Assembly (NCBI RefSeq): GCF_029227915.1
Contig: NC_079880.1
Coordinates: forward strand, 33,165,501-33,229,500
DNA length: 64,000 bases
Source: Hydractinia symbiolongicarpus
Lineage: Eukaryota; Cnidaria; Hydrozoa; Anthoathecata; Hydractiniidae
Reading direction: 5' to 3'
Part shown: piece after piece, positions 25,801 through 36,000 of the stretch
How the letters are laid out: every line of letters begins with the position of its first letter
Position numbering within the stretch: position 1 is the first letter of the stretch
Position numbers and translations under genes: made by a program
Notes under the pieces: model-generated
Databases searched by the model: none
What the model was told of the DNA's origin: nothing
What the model saw: the letters and a program-made list of their open reading frames with translations, nothing else

Positions 25801-28800
25801 TATAATACGGCCTCTGGACGCCTAATAAAGGCCTTACACGTAAATCACGTGGTTCCACGCGTCCAAGCTTGGTACCATTGGTCTAGTTCTTCCACTCCCA
25901 ATACACTACGCCGTCCTAAGTTGTTTTTCCTGGTTCCATGGCTTTACAACGCCGTAAACCACATGCACACGCCATGAAAAGGCTATAATACGGCCTTTTG
26001 ACGCCCATTAAATGCCTTACACGTAATCGTGTGGTTTCGCGTGCTTGCGCAGGTTACCATTGGTCTAGTCCTTCCACTCTCAATACACTAGAACGTCCTA
26101 AGTTGCTTTTCCTGGTTCCATGGCTTTACAACGCCGTAAACCACATGCACACGCCATGAAAAAGCTATAATACGGCCTTTTGACGCCTATTAAATGCCTT
26201 ACACGTAAATCACGGGGTTCCACGCGTCCAAACTTGTTACCATTGGTCTAGTTCTTCCACTCCCAATACACTACGCCGTCTTAAGTTGTTTTCCCTGGTT
26301 CCATGGCTTTACAACGCCGTAAACCACATGCACACGCCATGAAAAGGCTATAATACGGCCTTTTGACGCCTATTAAATGCCTTACACGTAATCGTGTGGT
26401 TTCGCGTGCCTGCGCAGTTTACCATTGGTCTAGTCCTTCCACTCTCAATACACTAGAACGTCCTAAGTTGTTTTCTCTGGTTCCATGTGTTTAGAACGCC
26501 GTTAACCACATGCACACGCCATTGAAAGGCCATAATACGGCCATTTGCCGCCTATTAAAGGCCTTACACGTAATCGTGCGGTTTCGCGTGCCTGCGCAGG
26601 TTACCATTGGTCTAGTCCTTCCACTCTCAATACACTAGAACGTCCTAAGTTGTTTTTCCTGGTTCCATGGCTTTACAACGCCGTAAACCACATGCACACG
26701 CCATGAAAAGGCTATAATACGGCCTTTTGACGCCTATTAAATGCCTCACACGTAAATCACCGGGTTCCACGCGTCCAAGCTTGTTACCATTGGTCTAGTT
26801 CTTCCACTCTCAATACACTACGCCGTCCTAAGTTGTTTTCCCTGGTTCCATGGCTTTACAACGCCGTAATCCACATGCACACGCCATGAAAAGGCTATAA
26901 TACGGCCTCTGGACGCCTAATAAAGGCCTTACACGTAAATCACGTGGTTCCACGCGTCCAAGCTTGTTACCATTGGTCTAGTTCTTCCACTCCCAATACA
27001 CTACGCCGCCCTAAGTTGTTTTTCCTGGTTCCATGGCTTTACAACGCCGTAAACCACGTGCACACGCCATGAAAAGGCTATAATACGGCCTTTGACGCCC
27101 ATTAAATGCCTTACACGTAAATCACGGGGTTCCACGCGTCCAAGCTTGTTACCATTGGTCTAGTTCTTCCACTCTCAATACACTACGCTGTCCTAAGTTG
27201 TTTTCCCTGGCTCCATGGCTTTACAACGCCGTAATCCACAAGCACACGCCATGAAAAGGCTATAATACGGCCTCTGGACGCCTAATAAAGGCCTTACACG
27301 TAAATCACAAGGATCCACGCGTCCAAGCTTGTTACCATTGGTCTAGTTCTTCCATCTCGATACACTACGCCGTCCTAAGTTGTTTTTTCTGGTTCCATGG
27401 CTTTACAACGCCGTAAACCACATGTACACGCCATGAAAAGGCTATAATACGGCCTTTTGACGCCTATTAAATGCCTTACACGTAATCGTGCGGTTTCGCG
27501 TGCCTGCGCAGGTTACCATTGGTCTAGTCCTTCCACTCTCAATACACTAGAACGTCCTAAGTTGTTTTTCCTGGTTCCATGGCTTTACAACGCCGTAAAC
27601 CACATGCACACGCCATGAAAAGGCTATAATACGGCCTTTTGACGCCTATTAAATGCCTCACACGTAAATCACCGGGTTCCACGCGTCCAAGCTTGTTACC
27701 ATTGGTCTAGTTCTTCCACTCTCAATACACTACGCCGTCCTAAGTTGTTTTTCCTGGTTCCATGGCTTTACAATGCCGTAAACCACGTGCACACGCCATG
27801 AAAAGGCTATAATACGGCCTTTTGACGCCCATTAAATGCCTTACACGTAAATCACTGGGTTCCACGCGTCCAAGCTTGTTACCGTTGGTCTAGTTTTTCT
27901 ACTCTCAATACACTACGCCGTCCTAAGTTGTTTTCCCTGGTTCCATGGCTTTACAACGCCGTAATCCACATGCACACGCCATGAAAAGGCTATAATACGG
28001 CCTCTGGACGCCTAATAAAGGCCTTACACGTAAATCACGTGGTTCCACGCGTCCAAGCTTGGTACCATTGGTCTAGTTCTTCCACTCTCAATACACTACG
28101 CCGTCCTAAGTAGTTTTCCCTGGCTCCATGGCTTTAGAACGCCGTAATCCACATGCACACGCCATGAAGGCTATAATACGGCCTCTGGACGCCTAATAAA
28201 GGCCTTACACGTAAATCACGTGGTTCCACGCGTCCAAGCTTGTTACCATTGGTCTAGTTCTTCCACTCTCAATGCACTACGCCGTCCTAAGTTGTTTTTC
28301 CTGGTTCCATGGCTTTACAACGCCGTAAACCACATGCACACGCCATGAAAATGCTATAATACGGCCTTTTGACGCCTATTAAATGCCTTACACGTAAATC
28401 ACCGGGTTCCACGCGTCCAAGCTTGTTACCATTGGTCTAGTTCTTCCACTCTCAATACACTACGCCGTCCTAAGTTGTTTTTCCTGGTTCCATGGCTTTA
28501 CAATGCCGTAAACCACGTGCACACGCCATGAAAAGGCTATAATACGGCCTTTCGACGCCCATTAAATGCCTTACACGTAAATCACTGGGTTCCACGCGTC
28601 CAAGCTTGTTACCGTTGGTCTAGTTTTTCTACTCTCAATACACTACGCCGTCCTAAGTTGTTTTCCCTGGTTCCATGGCTTTACAACGCCGTAATCCACA
28701 TGCACACGCCATGAAAAGGCTATAATACGGCCTCTGGACGCCTAATAAAGGCCTTACACGTAAATCACGTGGTTCCACGCGTCCAAGCTTGGTACCATTG

Positions 28801-30284
28801 GTCTAGTTCTTCCACTCTCAATACACTACGCCGTCCTAAGTAGTTTTCCCTGGCTCCATGGCTTTAGAACGCCGTAATCCACATGCACACGCCATGAAGG
28901 CTATAATACGGCCTCTGGACGCCTAATAAAGGCCTTACACGTAAATCACGTGGTTCCACGCGTCCAAGCTTGTTACCATTGGTCTAGTTCTTCCACTCTC
29001 AATGCACTACGCCGTCCTAAGTTGTTTTTCCTGGTTCCATGGCTTTACAACGCCGTAAACCACATGCACACGCCATGAAAATGCTATAATACGGCCTGTT
29101 GACGCCTATTAAATGCCTTACACGTAAATCACCGGGTTCCACGCGTCCAAGCTTGTTACCATTGGTCTAGTTCTTCCACTCCCAACACATTACGCCGTCC
29201 AAAGTTGTTTTTCCTGGTTCCATGGCTTTACAACGCCGTAAACCACGTGTACACGCCATGAAAAGGCTATAATACGGCCTTTTGACGCCCATTAAATGCC
29301 TTACACGTAAATCACGGGGTTCCACGCGTCCAAGCTTGTTACCATTGGTCCAGTTCTTCCACTCTCAATACACTACGCCGTCCTAAGTTGTTTTCCCTGG
29401 CTTCATGGCTTTACAACGCCGTAATCAACATGCACACGCCATGAAAAGGCTATAATACGGCCTCTGGACGCCTAATAAAGGCCTTACACGTAAATCACAA
29501 GGTTCCACGCGTCCAAGCTTGTTACCATTGGTCTAGTTCTTCCACTCTCAATACACTACGCCGTCCTAAGTTGTTTTCCCTGGTTCCATGGCTTTACAAC
29601 GCCGTAAACCACATGCACACGCCATGAAAAGGTTATAATACGGCCTTTTGACGCCTAATAAAGGCCTTACACGTAAATCACGTGGTTCCACGCGTCCAAG
29701 CTTGTTACCATTGGTCTAGTTCTTCCACTCTCAATACACTACGCCGTCCTAAGTTGTTTTCCCTGGTTCCATGGCTTTACAACGCCGTAATCCACATGCA
29801 CACGCCATGAAAAGGCTATAATACGGCCTCTGGACGCCTAATAAAGGCCTTACACGTAAATCACGTGGTTCCACGCGTCCAAGCTTGGTACCATTGGTCT
29901 AGTTCTTCCACTCTCAATACACTACGCCGTCCTAAGTTGTTTTCCCTGGCTCCATGGCTTTACAACGCCGTAATCCACATGCACACGCCATGAAGGCTAT
30001 AATACGGCCTCTGGACGCCTAATAAAGGCCTTACACGTAAATCACGTGGTTCCACGCGTCCAAGCTTGTTACCATTGGTCTAGTTCTTCCACTCTCAATA
30101 CACTACGCCGTCCTAAGTTGTTTTTCCTGGTTCCATGGCTTTACAACGCCGTAAACCACACGCACACGCCATGAAAAGGCTATGATACGGCCTCTGGACG
30201 CCTAATAAAGTCCTTACACGTAAATCACAAGGTTCCACGCGTCCAAGCTTGTTACCATTGGTCTAGTTCTTCCACTCTCGATAC
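22846..30284 (+). repeat. Satellite array block 4a, plus orientation, left of the transposon
   Basis: Plus-oriented monomers resume at 22846 (CGTAAACCACATGCACACG after GCGGC). The first ~60 bp carry a rare variant (GAAGACGCTATAATACGG) otherwise seen only at about 14999 and, inverted, 19391, so the junction region is borrowed from block 2/3 type DNA. The rest is a distinct mix in which most monomers have CCAAGCTTG and many have CTCTGGACGCCTAATAAAGG. From about 26750 to the transposon it is the first copy of a 3833-bp higher-order repeat, and inside that a 730-bp four-monomer unit is doubled (the rare TTACCGTTGGTC at 27879 and 28609). No genes seen. Confidence 0.95.
30279..30284. other. Left 6-bp target-site duplication
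   Basis: CGATAC immediately precedes the transposon end TATGGAACGCC. The same six bases follow the right end at 32784. The empty homologous site at 36617 has one copy only. Confidence 0.93.
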
Positions 30285-30395
30285 TATGGAACGCCAAGGC
30301 TGCCTTATTCGATGATTTCATTCGGTCATAAAACACTATTTGTCGCTAATTGTATTCGATTTTGTTAAAATTCATTCGATTTTGTAAAAATTCAT

Positions 30396-30540
30396 TCGAT
30401 TATGCGCTAAATTCATTCGATTATGCGCTAAGTTCATTCGATTATGCGCTGAATTCATTCGATTATGCGATGAATTCATTCGATTATGCGATGAGTTCAT
30501 TCGATTATGCGATGAATTCATTCGATTATGCGCTGTTTGC
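30396..30540 (+). repeat. 21-bp subterminal tandem repeat, left arm (about 7 units)
   Basis: The units resemble ATTCATTCGATTATGCGCTAA with small changes (GCGATGA, GTTCATTCG). The same seven-unit array lies inverted in the right arm. Such subterminal repeats are often transposase-binding sites; that role is inferred here. Limits are approximate because the flank (ATTCATTCGATTTTG) is itself a degenerate unit. Confidence 0.85.
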
Positions 30541-30870
30541 ATGTGATAAATTATTCGATGCGCTGAATTCATGCGCTAAATTATTCGATGCGCTGTTTGC
30601 ATGCGCTAAATTATTCGATGCGCTGTTTGCATGCGCTAAATTATTCGATGCGCTGTTTGCATGCGCTAAATTATTCGATGCGCTGAATTCATGCGCTAAA
30701 TTATTCGATGCGCTGTTTGCATGCGCTAAATTATTCGATGCGCTGAATTCATGCGCTAAATTATTCGATGCGCTGTTTGCATGCGATAAATTATTCGATG
30801 CGCTGAATTCATGCGCTAAATTATTCGATGCGCTGTTTGCATGCGATAAATTATTCGATAGTTTTGGCGC
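30541..30870 (+). repeat. 30-bp subterminal tandem repeat, left arm (11 units)
   Basis: Units follow ATGCGCTAAATTATTCGATG plus CGCTGTTTGC or CGCTGAATTC. Ten full units lie at 30541-30840 and a last diverged one ends in GTTTTGGCGC. The two unit types (GTTTGC and GAATTC endings) are interspersed, and GATAAA replaces GCTAAA in the first, ninth and last units. The right arm has only six units, a difference of exactly 150 bp, as expected of slippage or unequal exchange. Confidence 0.9.
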
Positions 30871-30902
30871 CTCAATCAAAACTCAAGGATTACAAAATTA
30901 AT

Positions 30903-31388
30903 ATGGCTGACGAAAGAACACGAGCTATATTAAAGAAACTTGGATTGAAACACCTTATTTTGAAGTTTAGTGAAGAAAATATAACCGCTGATTTGATACC
31001 AAAGCTTTCTCTAAAGCATTTCGAAAGCTTAGGTGTAACAGATAATGGAGTTATAATGAACTTGAGGGTAAAATTTTGCAGCTTTGGTGGAATTAAACCA
31101 CAAAAGTTAAAGTGGGAAAATGGAGGAGCTCCAAAATTCCTAATACCTGAAGAAGTCCTACAAAACCTACTCAATGACGGCTGTCTTATTTCGGAGATCA
31201 GCAATATCTTATGCGTTTCAGAAAGAACAATTTATAGAAGAATGGAAGAGTATGGGCTTAAAAAGCATAACTTTACAGAAATGTCTAATGAAGAGTGTGA
31301 TTCAATTCTGAGCACTGTGACTCAAGAGTTTCCTAATTGTGGCGAAGTTATGTTACGAGAACTGTTAAAACATTTCTTGTTGTTGTGA
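30903..31388 (+). CDS. Transposase N-terminal fragment: SAM-like domain plus helix-turn-helix, core deleted
   Basis: The 161-residue frame starts at MADERTRAILK. An in-frame ATG at 30828 lies in the tandem-repeat arm, so I prefer 30903, just inside the inverted repeat. Residues ~8-58 look like a SAM-type helical bundle (LGLKHLILKFSEENITADLI, then LSLKHFESLGV). Residues ~82-120 form a helix-turn-helix (ISEISNILCVSERTIYRRME), and FTEMSNEECDSIL with FPNCGEVMLRELL follows. That order resembles the region before the integrase (DDE) core in animal IS3EU-like transposases, recalled from family knowledge. Likeness stops at about residue 155; KHFLLL and a stop follow, with a possible donor GTGAGC at 31385. 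No DDE core is present, so the product could bind element DNA but not cut it. If expressed it might act as a repressor, which is speculative. Confidence 0.72.
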   Translation: MADERTRAILKKLGLKHLILKFSEENITADLIPKLSLKHFESLGVTDNGVIMNLRVKFCSFGGIKPQKLKWENGGAPKFLIPEEVLQNLLNDGCLISEISNILCVSERTIYRRMEEYGLKKHNFTEMSNEECDSILSTVTQEFPNCGEVMLRELLKHFLLL

Positions 31389-31463
31389 GCTTCTTAAAAA
31401 CTAAAAAAAAATCTAAAAAGATAAATATTCTATGAAAATGAGTGTTTATTCTTATTTTTTTAG
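31389..31463 (+). other. AT-rich intron-like segment ending in a 3' splice site
   Basis: A-rich DNA leads into a pyrimidine tract, CTTATTTTTTTAG, whose AG is at 31462-31463. The upstream donor candidate GTGAGC (31385) would leave phase 2, whereas the following HECT exon needs phase 1. Splicing the two gene fragments together therefore gives a quick stop. This fits an internal deletion that joined two unrelated gene parts rather than a working fusion gene. Confidence 0.6.
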
Positions 31464-31664
31464 GCTTGAGTTTGCTTCAGAATGGCCCATTTCCACAGTT
31501 TTTGGAAGAAGATGACCTGCAAAAAATATTTTTTAACGAAGAACCTGGCAAATTCAATGAACTCCGAAGAGCTTTCAAGGATCTTGGAATTTTCCAAGTT
31601 TGTATTATATATTTTTGGATGTTTCTCTAAAAGAAGCTTTTTCTCATAAAGCTTTCTCTTAACA

Positions 31665-31756
31665 TACCGTATTTCCTCTTATCCGTCTGTTTTCTAATAC
31701 CTAAATTCAGCATTTTAAGGTTTATTAGAGGGGGCGTTAATAGAGGAAATACGGTA
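31665..31756. mobile_element. 92-bp MITE nested in the HECT remnant's first intron
   Basis: The ends are TACCGTATTTCCTCT and its reverse complement AGAGGAAATACGGTA. The similarity continues imperfectly inward (CTAATA near the left end pairs with TATTAG near the right), so most of it can fold as a hairpin. If the outer TA is the target duplication, the element proper is CCGTATTT...AAATACGG with a TA duplication, as in Tc1/mariner-type or ISL2EU-like miniature elements. Similar TACCGTATTT ends are, as I recall, common in cnidarian and sponge genomes. It lies wholly inside the intron and leaves the splice sites intact. Confidence 0.75.
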
Positions 31757-32029
31757 AGTAAATACATAAGGAAAAGATCTGTTGAGCATTGTATTTACAT
31801 CTACACTCAATGAGTTTATTTATCATTATAATTAGTTATCATTGCTTTCAGATTGTGGAAGCCTTTCCTATCATGCTACACCTTTTCCGACCCAATCCTA
31901 ATGCTACTTTCACTTTTAAAAAACTGGTCAACTTGCTTCAGCCAAAATGGGCAGCTGAAGGGTCAAACGAACATTACAGGCAGAAAAAGCTTTATCCGTC
32001 ATTAATGAAATATTTGAGGCAAGCACATG

Positions 32030-32212
32030 GTAAGTGTCAAATTTAAATTTCCACGCGCTCGCTCCGCTTTTCTATAAACTAAATAGCCAAACATTTTTTA
32101 TTTTGTATGAGCAGAGTTTCACAAAGGAAGCTGGCTTCTGCTACCTTAAGGGAAGAAATTATGTGCGGAAGAAATATCTATATATAAACTTTCTATTTTT
32201 GTTACTGTTTAG
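32030..32212 (+). other. Intron of the HECT remnant (183 bp)
   Basis: The intron begins GTAAGTGTC and ends TTGTTACTGTTTAG. It splits a glycine codon (phase 1), and the reading frame resumes cleanly on the far side. Its length equals a satellite monomer by chance; the sequence is unrelated to the satellite. Confidence 0.75.
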
Positions 32213-32347
32213 GTGGAAAACGTTCGGGTGTTTCGCTTCCCGATGTACTAAGGTTTGTCACTGGAAGTGAAGAAGAGCCTTTGTTAGGATTTGCACTGGC
32301 CCCTTCGATAAAATTTGTTCCGGTGATGGAAGAAGGTCGATTTTGAC

Positions 32348-32783
32348 GCGCCAAAACTATCGAATAATTTATCGCATGCAAACAGCGCATCGAATAATTT
32401 AGCGCATGAATTCAGCGCATCGAATAATTTAGCGCATGCAAACAGCGCATCGAATAATTTAGCGCATGCAAACAGCGCATCGAATAATTTAGCGCATGAA
32501 TTCAGCGCATCGAATAATTTATCACATGCAAACAGCGCATAATCGAATGAATTCATCGCATAATCGAATGAATTCATCGCATAATCGAATGAATTCATCG
32601 CATAATCGAATGAATTCAGCGCATAATCGAATGAACTTAGCGCATAATCGAATGAATTTAGCGCATAATCGAATGAATTTTTACAAAATCGAATGAATTT
32701 TAACAAAATCGAATACAATTAGCGACAAATAGTGTTTTATGACCGAATGAAATCATCGAATAAGGCAGCCTTGGCGTTCCATA
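32348..32783 (-). repeat. Right terminal inverted repeat of the transposon (436 bp)
   Basis: It starts GCGCCAAAACTATCG directly after the HECT remnant's stop codon (32344-32346) and ends CCTTGGCGTTCCATA. It contains six 30-bp units (32348-32530) and seven 21-bp units (to about 32675), both inverted relative to the left arm, then the same unique outer ~120 bp. The five missing 30-bp units account for the whole length difference from the left arm. Confidence 0.93.
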
Positions 32784-32789
32784 CGATAC
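32784..32789. other. Right 6-bp target-site duplication
   Basis: CGATAC follows the transposon end CGTTCCATA and is continued by ACTACGCCGTCC, the normal satellite sequence downstream of this site. Confidence 0.93.
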
Positions 32790-33085
32790 ACTACGCCGTC
32801 CTAAGTTGTTTTTTCTGGTTCCATGGCTTTACAACGCCGTAAATCACATGTACACGCCATGAAAAGGCCATAATACGGCCTTTTGACGCCTATTAAATGC
32901 CTTACACGTAATCGTGTGGTTTCGCGTGCCTGCGCAGGTTACCATTGGTCTAGTCCTTCCTCCCTCAATACACTAGAACGTCCTAAGTTGTTTTCTCTGG
33001 TTCCATGTGTTTAGAACGCCGTAAACCACATGCACACGCCATTGAAAGGCCATAATACGGCCTCTGGACGCCTAATAAAGGCCTT

Positions 33086-36000
33086 ACACGTAAATCACCG
33101 GGTTCCACGCGTCCAAGCTTGTTACCATTGGTCTAGTTCTTCCACTCTCAATACACTACGCCGTCCTAAGTTGTTTTCCCTGGTTCCATGGCTTTACAAC
33201 GCCGTAATCCACATGCACACGCCATGAAAAGGCTATAATACGGCCTCTGGACGCCTAATAAAGGCCTTACACGTAAATCACGTGGTTCCACGCGTCCAAG
33301 CTTGTTACCATTGGTCTAGTTCTTCCACTCCCAATACACTACGCCGCCCTAAGTTGTTTTTCCTGGTTCCATGGCTTTACAACGCCGTAAACCACGTGCA
33401 CACGCCATGAAAAGGCTATAATACGGCCTTTGACGCCCATTAAATGCCTTACACGTAAATCACGGGGTTCCACGCGTCCAAGCTTGTTACCATTGGTCTA
33501 GTTCTTCCACTCTCAATACACTACGCTGTCCTAAGTTGTTTTCCCTGGCTCCATGGCTTTACAACGCCGTAATCCACAAGCACACGCCATGAAAAGGCTA
33601 TAATACGGCCTCTGGACGCCTAATAAAGGCCTTACACGTAAATCACAAGGATCCACGCGTCCAAGCTTGTTACCATTGGTCTAGTTCTTCCATCTCGATA
33701 CACTACGCCGTCCTAAGTTGTTTTTTCTGGTTCCATGGCTTTACAACGCCGTAAACCACATGTACACGCCATGAAAAGGCTATAATACGGCCTTTTGACG
33801 CCTATTAAATGCCTTACACGTAATCGTGCGGTTTCGCGTGCCTGCGCAGGTTACCATTGGTCTAGTCCTTCCACTCTCAATACACTAGAACGTCCTAAGT
33901 TGTTTTTCCTGGTTCCATGGCTTTACAACGCCGTAAACCACATGCACACGCCATGAAAAGGCTATAATACGGCCTTTTGACGCCTATTAAATGCCTCACA
34001 CGTAAATCACCGGGTTCCACGCGTCCAAGCTTGTTACCATTGGTCTAGTTCTTCCACTCTCAATACACTACGCCGTCCTAAGTTGTTTTTCCTGGTTCCA
34101 TGGCTTTACAATGCCGTAAACCACGTGCACACGCCATGAAAAGGCTATAATACGGCCTTTTGACGCCCATTAAATGCCTTACACGTAAATCACTGGGTTC
34201 CACGCGTCCAAGCTTGTTACCGTTGGTCTAGTTTTTCTACTCTCAATACACTACGCCGTCCTAAGTTGTTTTCCCTGGTTCCATGGCTTTACAACGCCGT
34301 AATCCACATGCACACGCCATGAAAAGGCTATAATACGGCCTCTGGACGCCTAATAAAGGCCTTACACGTAAATCACGTGGTTCCACGCGTCCAAGCTTGG
34401 TACCATTGGTCTAGTTCTTCCACTCTCAATACACTACGCCGTCCTAAGTAGTTTTCCCTGGCTCCATGGCTTTAGAACGCCGTAATCCACATGCACACGC
34501 CATGAAGGCTATAATACGGCCTCTGGACGCCTAATAAAGGCCTTACACGTAAATCACGTGGTTCCACGCGTCCAAGCTTGTTACCATTGGTCTAGTTCTT
34601 CCACTCTCAATGCACTACGCCGTCCTAAGTTGTTTTTCCTGGTTCCATGGCTTTACAACGCCGTAAACCACATGCACACGCCATGAAAATGCTATAATAC
34701 GGCCTTTTGACGCCTATTAAATGCCTTACACGTAAATCACCGGGTTCCACGCGTCCAAGCTTGTTACCATTGGTCTAGTTCTTCCACTCTCAATACACTA
34801 CGCCGTCCTAAGTTGTTTTTCCTGGTTCCATGGCTTTACAATGCCGTAAACCACGTGCACACGCCATGAAAAGGCTATAATACGGCCTTTTGACGCCCAT
34901 TAAATGCCTTACACGTAAATCACTGGGTTCCACGCGTCCAAGCTTGTTACCGTTGGTCTAGTTTTTCTACTCTCAATACACTACGCCGTCCTAAGTTGTT
35001 TTCCCTGGTTCCATGGCTTTACAACGCCGTAATCCACATGCACACGCCATGAAAAGGCTATAATACGGCCTCTGGACGCCTAATAAAGGCCTTACACGTA
35101 AATCACGTGGTTCCACGCGTCCAAGCTTGGTACCATTGGTCTAGTTCTTCCACTCTCAATACACTACGCCGTCCTAAGTAGTTTTCCCTGGCTCCATGGC
35201 TTTAGAACGCCGTAATCCACATGCACACGCCATGAAGGCTATAATACGGCCTCTGGACGCCTAATAAAGGCCTTACACGTAAATCACGTGGTTCCACGCG
35301 TCCAAGCTTGTTACCATTGGTCTAGTTCTTCCACTCTCAATGCACTACGCCGTCCTAAGTTGTTTTTCCTGGTTCCATGGCTTTACAACGCCGTAAACCA
35401 CATGCACACGCCATGAAAATGCTATAATACGGCCTTTTGACGCCTATTAAATGCCTTACACGTAAATCACCGGGTTCCACGCGTCCAAGCTTGTTACCAT
35501 TGGTCTAGTTCTTCCACTCCCAACACATTACGCCGTCCAAAGTTGTTTTTCCTGGTTCCATGGCTTTACAACGCCGTAAACCACGTGTACACGCCATGAA
35601 AAGGCTATAATACGGCCTTTTGACGCCCATTAAATGCCTTACACGTAAATCACGGGGTTCCACGCGTCCAAGCTTGTTACCATTGGTCCAGTTCTTCCAC
35701 TCTCAATACACTACGCCGTCCTAAGTTGTTTTCCCTGGCTTCATGGCTTTACAACGCCGTAATCAACATGCACACGCCATGAAAAGGCTATAATACGGCC
35801 TCTGGACGCCTAATAAAGGCCTTACACGTAAATCACAAGGTTCCACGCGTCCAAGCTTGTTACCATTGGTCTAGTTCTTCCACTCTCAATACACTACGCC
35901 GTCCTAAGTTGTTTTCCCTGGTTCCATGGCTTTACAACGCCGTAAACCACATGCACACGCCATGAAAAGGTTATAATACGGCCTTTTGACGCCTAATAAA

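Larger units (their letters stand above)
30285..30870 (+). repeat. Left terminal inverted repeat of the transposon (586 bp)
   Basis: It matches the reverse complement of 32348-32783. The outer ~120 bp are unique (TATGGAACGCC through ATTGTATTCGATTTTG), then come about seven 21-bp units and eleven 30-bp units, ending GTTTTGGCGC. Apart from five extra 30-bp units here, I found only one substitution between the arms in the 21-bp section. A 183-codon open frame (30350-30901) runs through it only because 21 and 30 are multiples of three. Confidence 0.93.
31464..32346 (+). pseudogene. G2E3-like HECT-domain gene remnant, three exons, both ends missing
   Basis: The exons are 31464-31597, 31852-32029 and 32213-32346, with GT/AG introns of 254 and 183 bp and matching phases (0, then 1), giving 147 residues. 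The product reads GLSLLQNGPFPQFL at the start, has AAEGSNEHYRQKKL in the middle, then VLRFVTGSEEEPLLGF and APSIKFVPVMEEGRF. The EGSN and RFVTGSEE...GF signatures are those of HECT E3 ubiquitin ligases of the G2E3-like type common in fish and invertebrate genomes. HECT domains pass ubiquitin through a cysteine in a TC motif near the C-terminus; here the frame stops one base before the inverted repeat, ahead of that motif. The upstream N-lobe exons are also absent and the first exon needs one base from a lost exon. It is probably part of the parent transposon's cargo, retained after internal deletion. No ligase activity is expected. Confidence 0.72.
30285..32783 (+). mobile_element. Non-autonomous DNA transposon with long inverted repeats, IS3EU-like candidate
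   Basis: The 2499-bp insert breaks the satellite and is the only non-satellite DNA here. Its ends are TATGGAACGCCAAGGCTGCC and the exact reverse complement, flanked by a CGATAC duplication; an empty copy of the target survives at 36617. It has 586- and 436-bp terminal inverted repeats with tandem arrays, then a transposase N-terminus, three HECT-gene exons and a nested MITE. A 6-bp duplication with TAY...RTA ends fits, from memory, the IS3EU superfamily, whose integrase-like transposases have an HTH region like the one here. Dada elements also make 6-7-bp duplications. The transposase catalytic core is absent, so movement would need a transposase from elsewhere. The near-identical arms suggest recent activity. 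Boundaries are firm; the superfamily is an inference. Confidence 0.93.
26750..33085 (+). repeat. 3833-bp higher-order repeat, copy 1 (interrupted by the transposon)
   Basis: Positions 26750-30284 match 33088-36622 at a constant offset of 6338 bp, and 32784-33085 match 36617-36918 at an offset of 3833 bp. Subtracting the 2499-bp transposon and 6-bp target duplication from 6338 gives 3833, so this is a tandem repeat of 21 monomers into which the transposon later landed. By eye I found only three differences between copies in the left part: 28553 C/34891 T, 29098 G/35436 T and 29922 C/36260 A. The duplication is therefore very young or kept homogeneous by conversion. Outer limits are approximate. 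Confidence 0.88.

Noticed and set aside
30350-30901. A 183-residue repetitive protein (SFDYALN and ACAKLFDAL repeats)
   Set aside because: It is created by the 21- and 30-bp tandem repeats of the transposon arm, both multiples of three. The same arrays are open in other frames and on the other strand, so a coding role is not supported.
32030-32212. 183-bp intron as a captured satellite monomer
   Set aside because: The length matches but no satellite landmark (CCATGG, TTACCATTGG, CCTAAGTTG) is present.
30903-32346. A working transposase-HECT fusion gene
   Set aside because: The best donor after the transposase fragment (31385) is in phase 2 while the HECT exon at 31464 needs phase 1; joining them meets a stop within about 17 codons.
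32284-32718. Mirror-image repetitive open frame on the minus strand in the right arm
   Set aside because: It is the same arm-repeat artefact, extended by chance into the last HECT exon.
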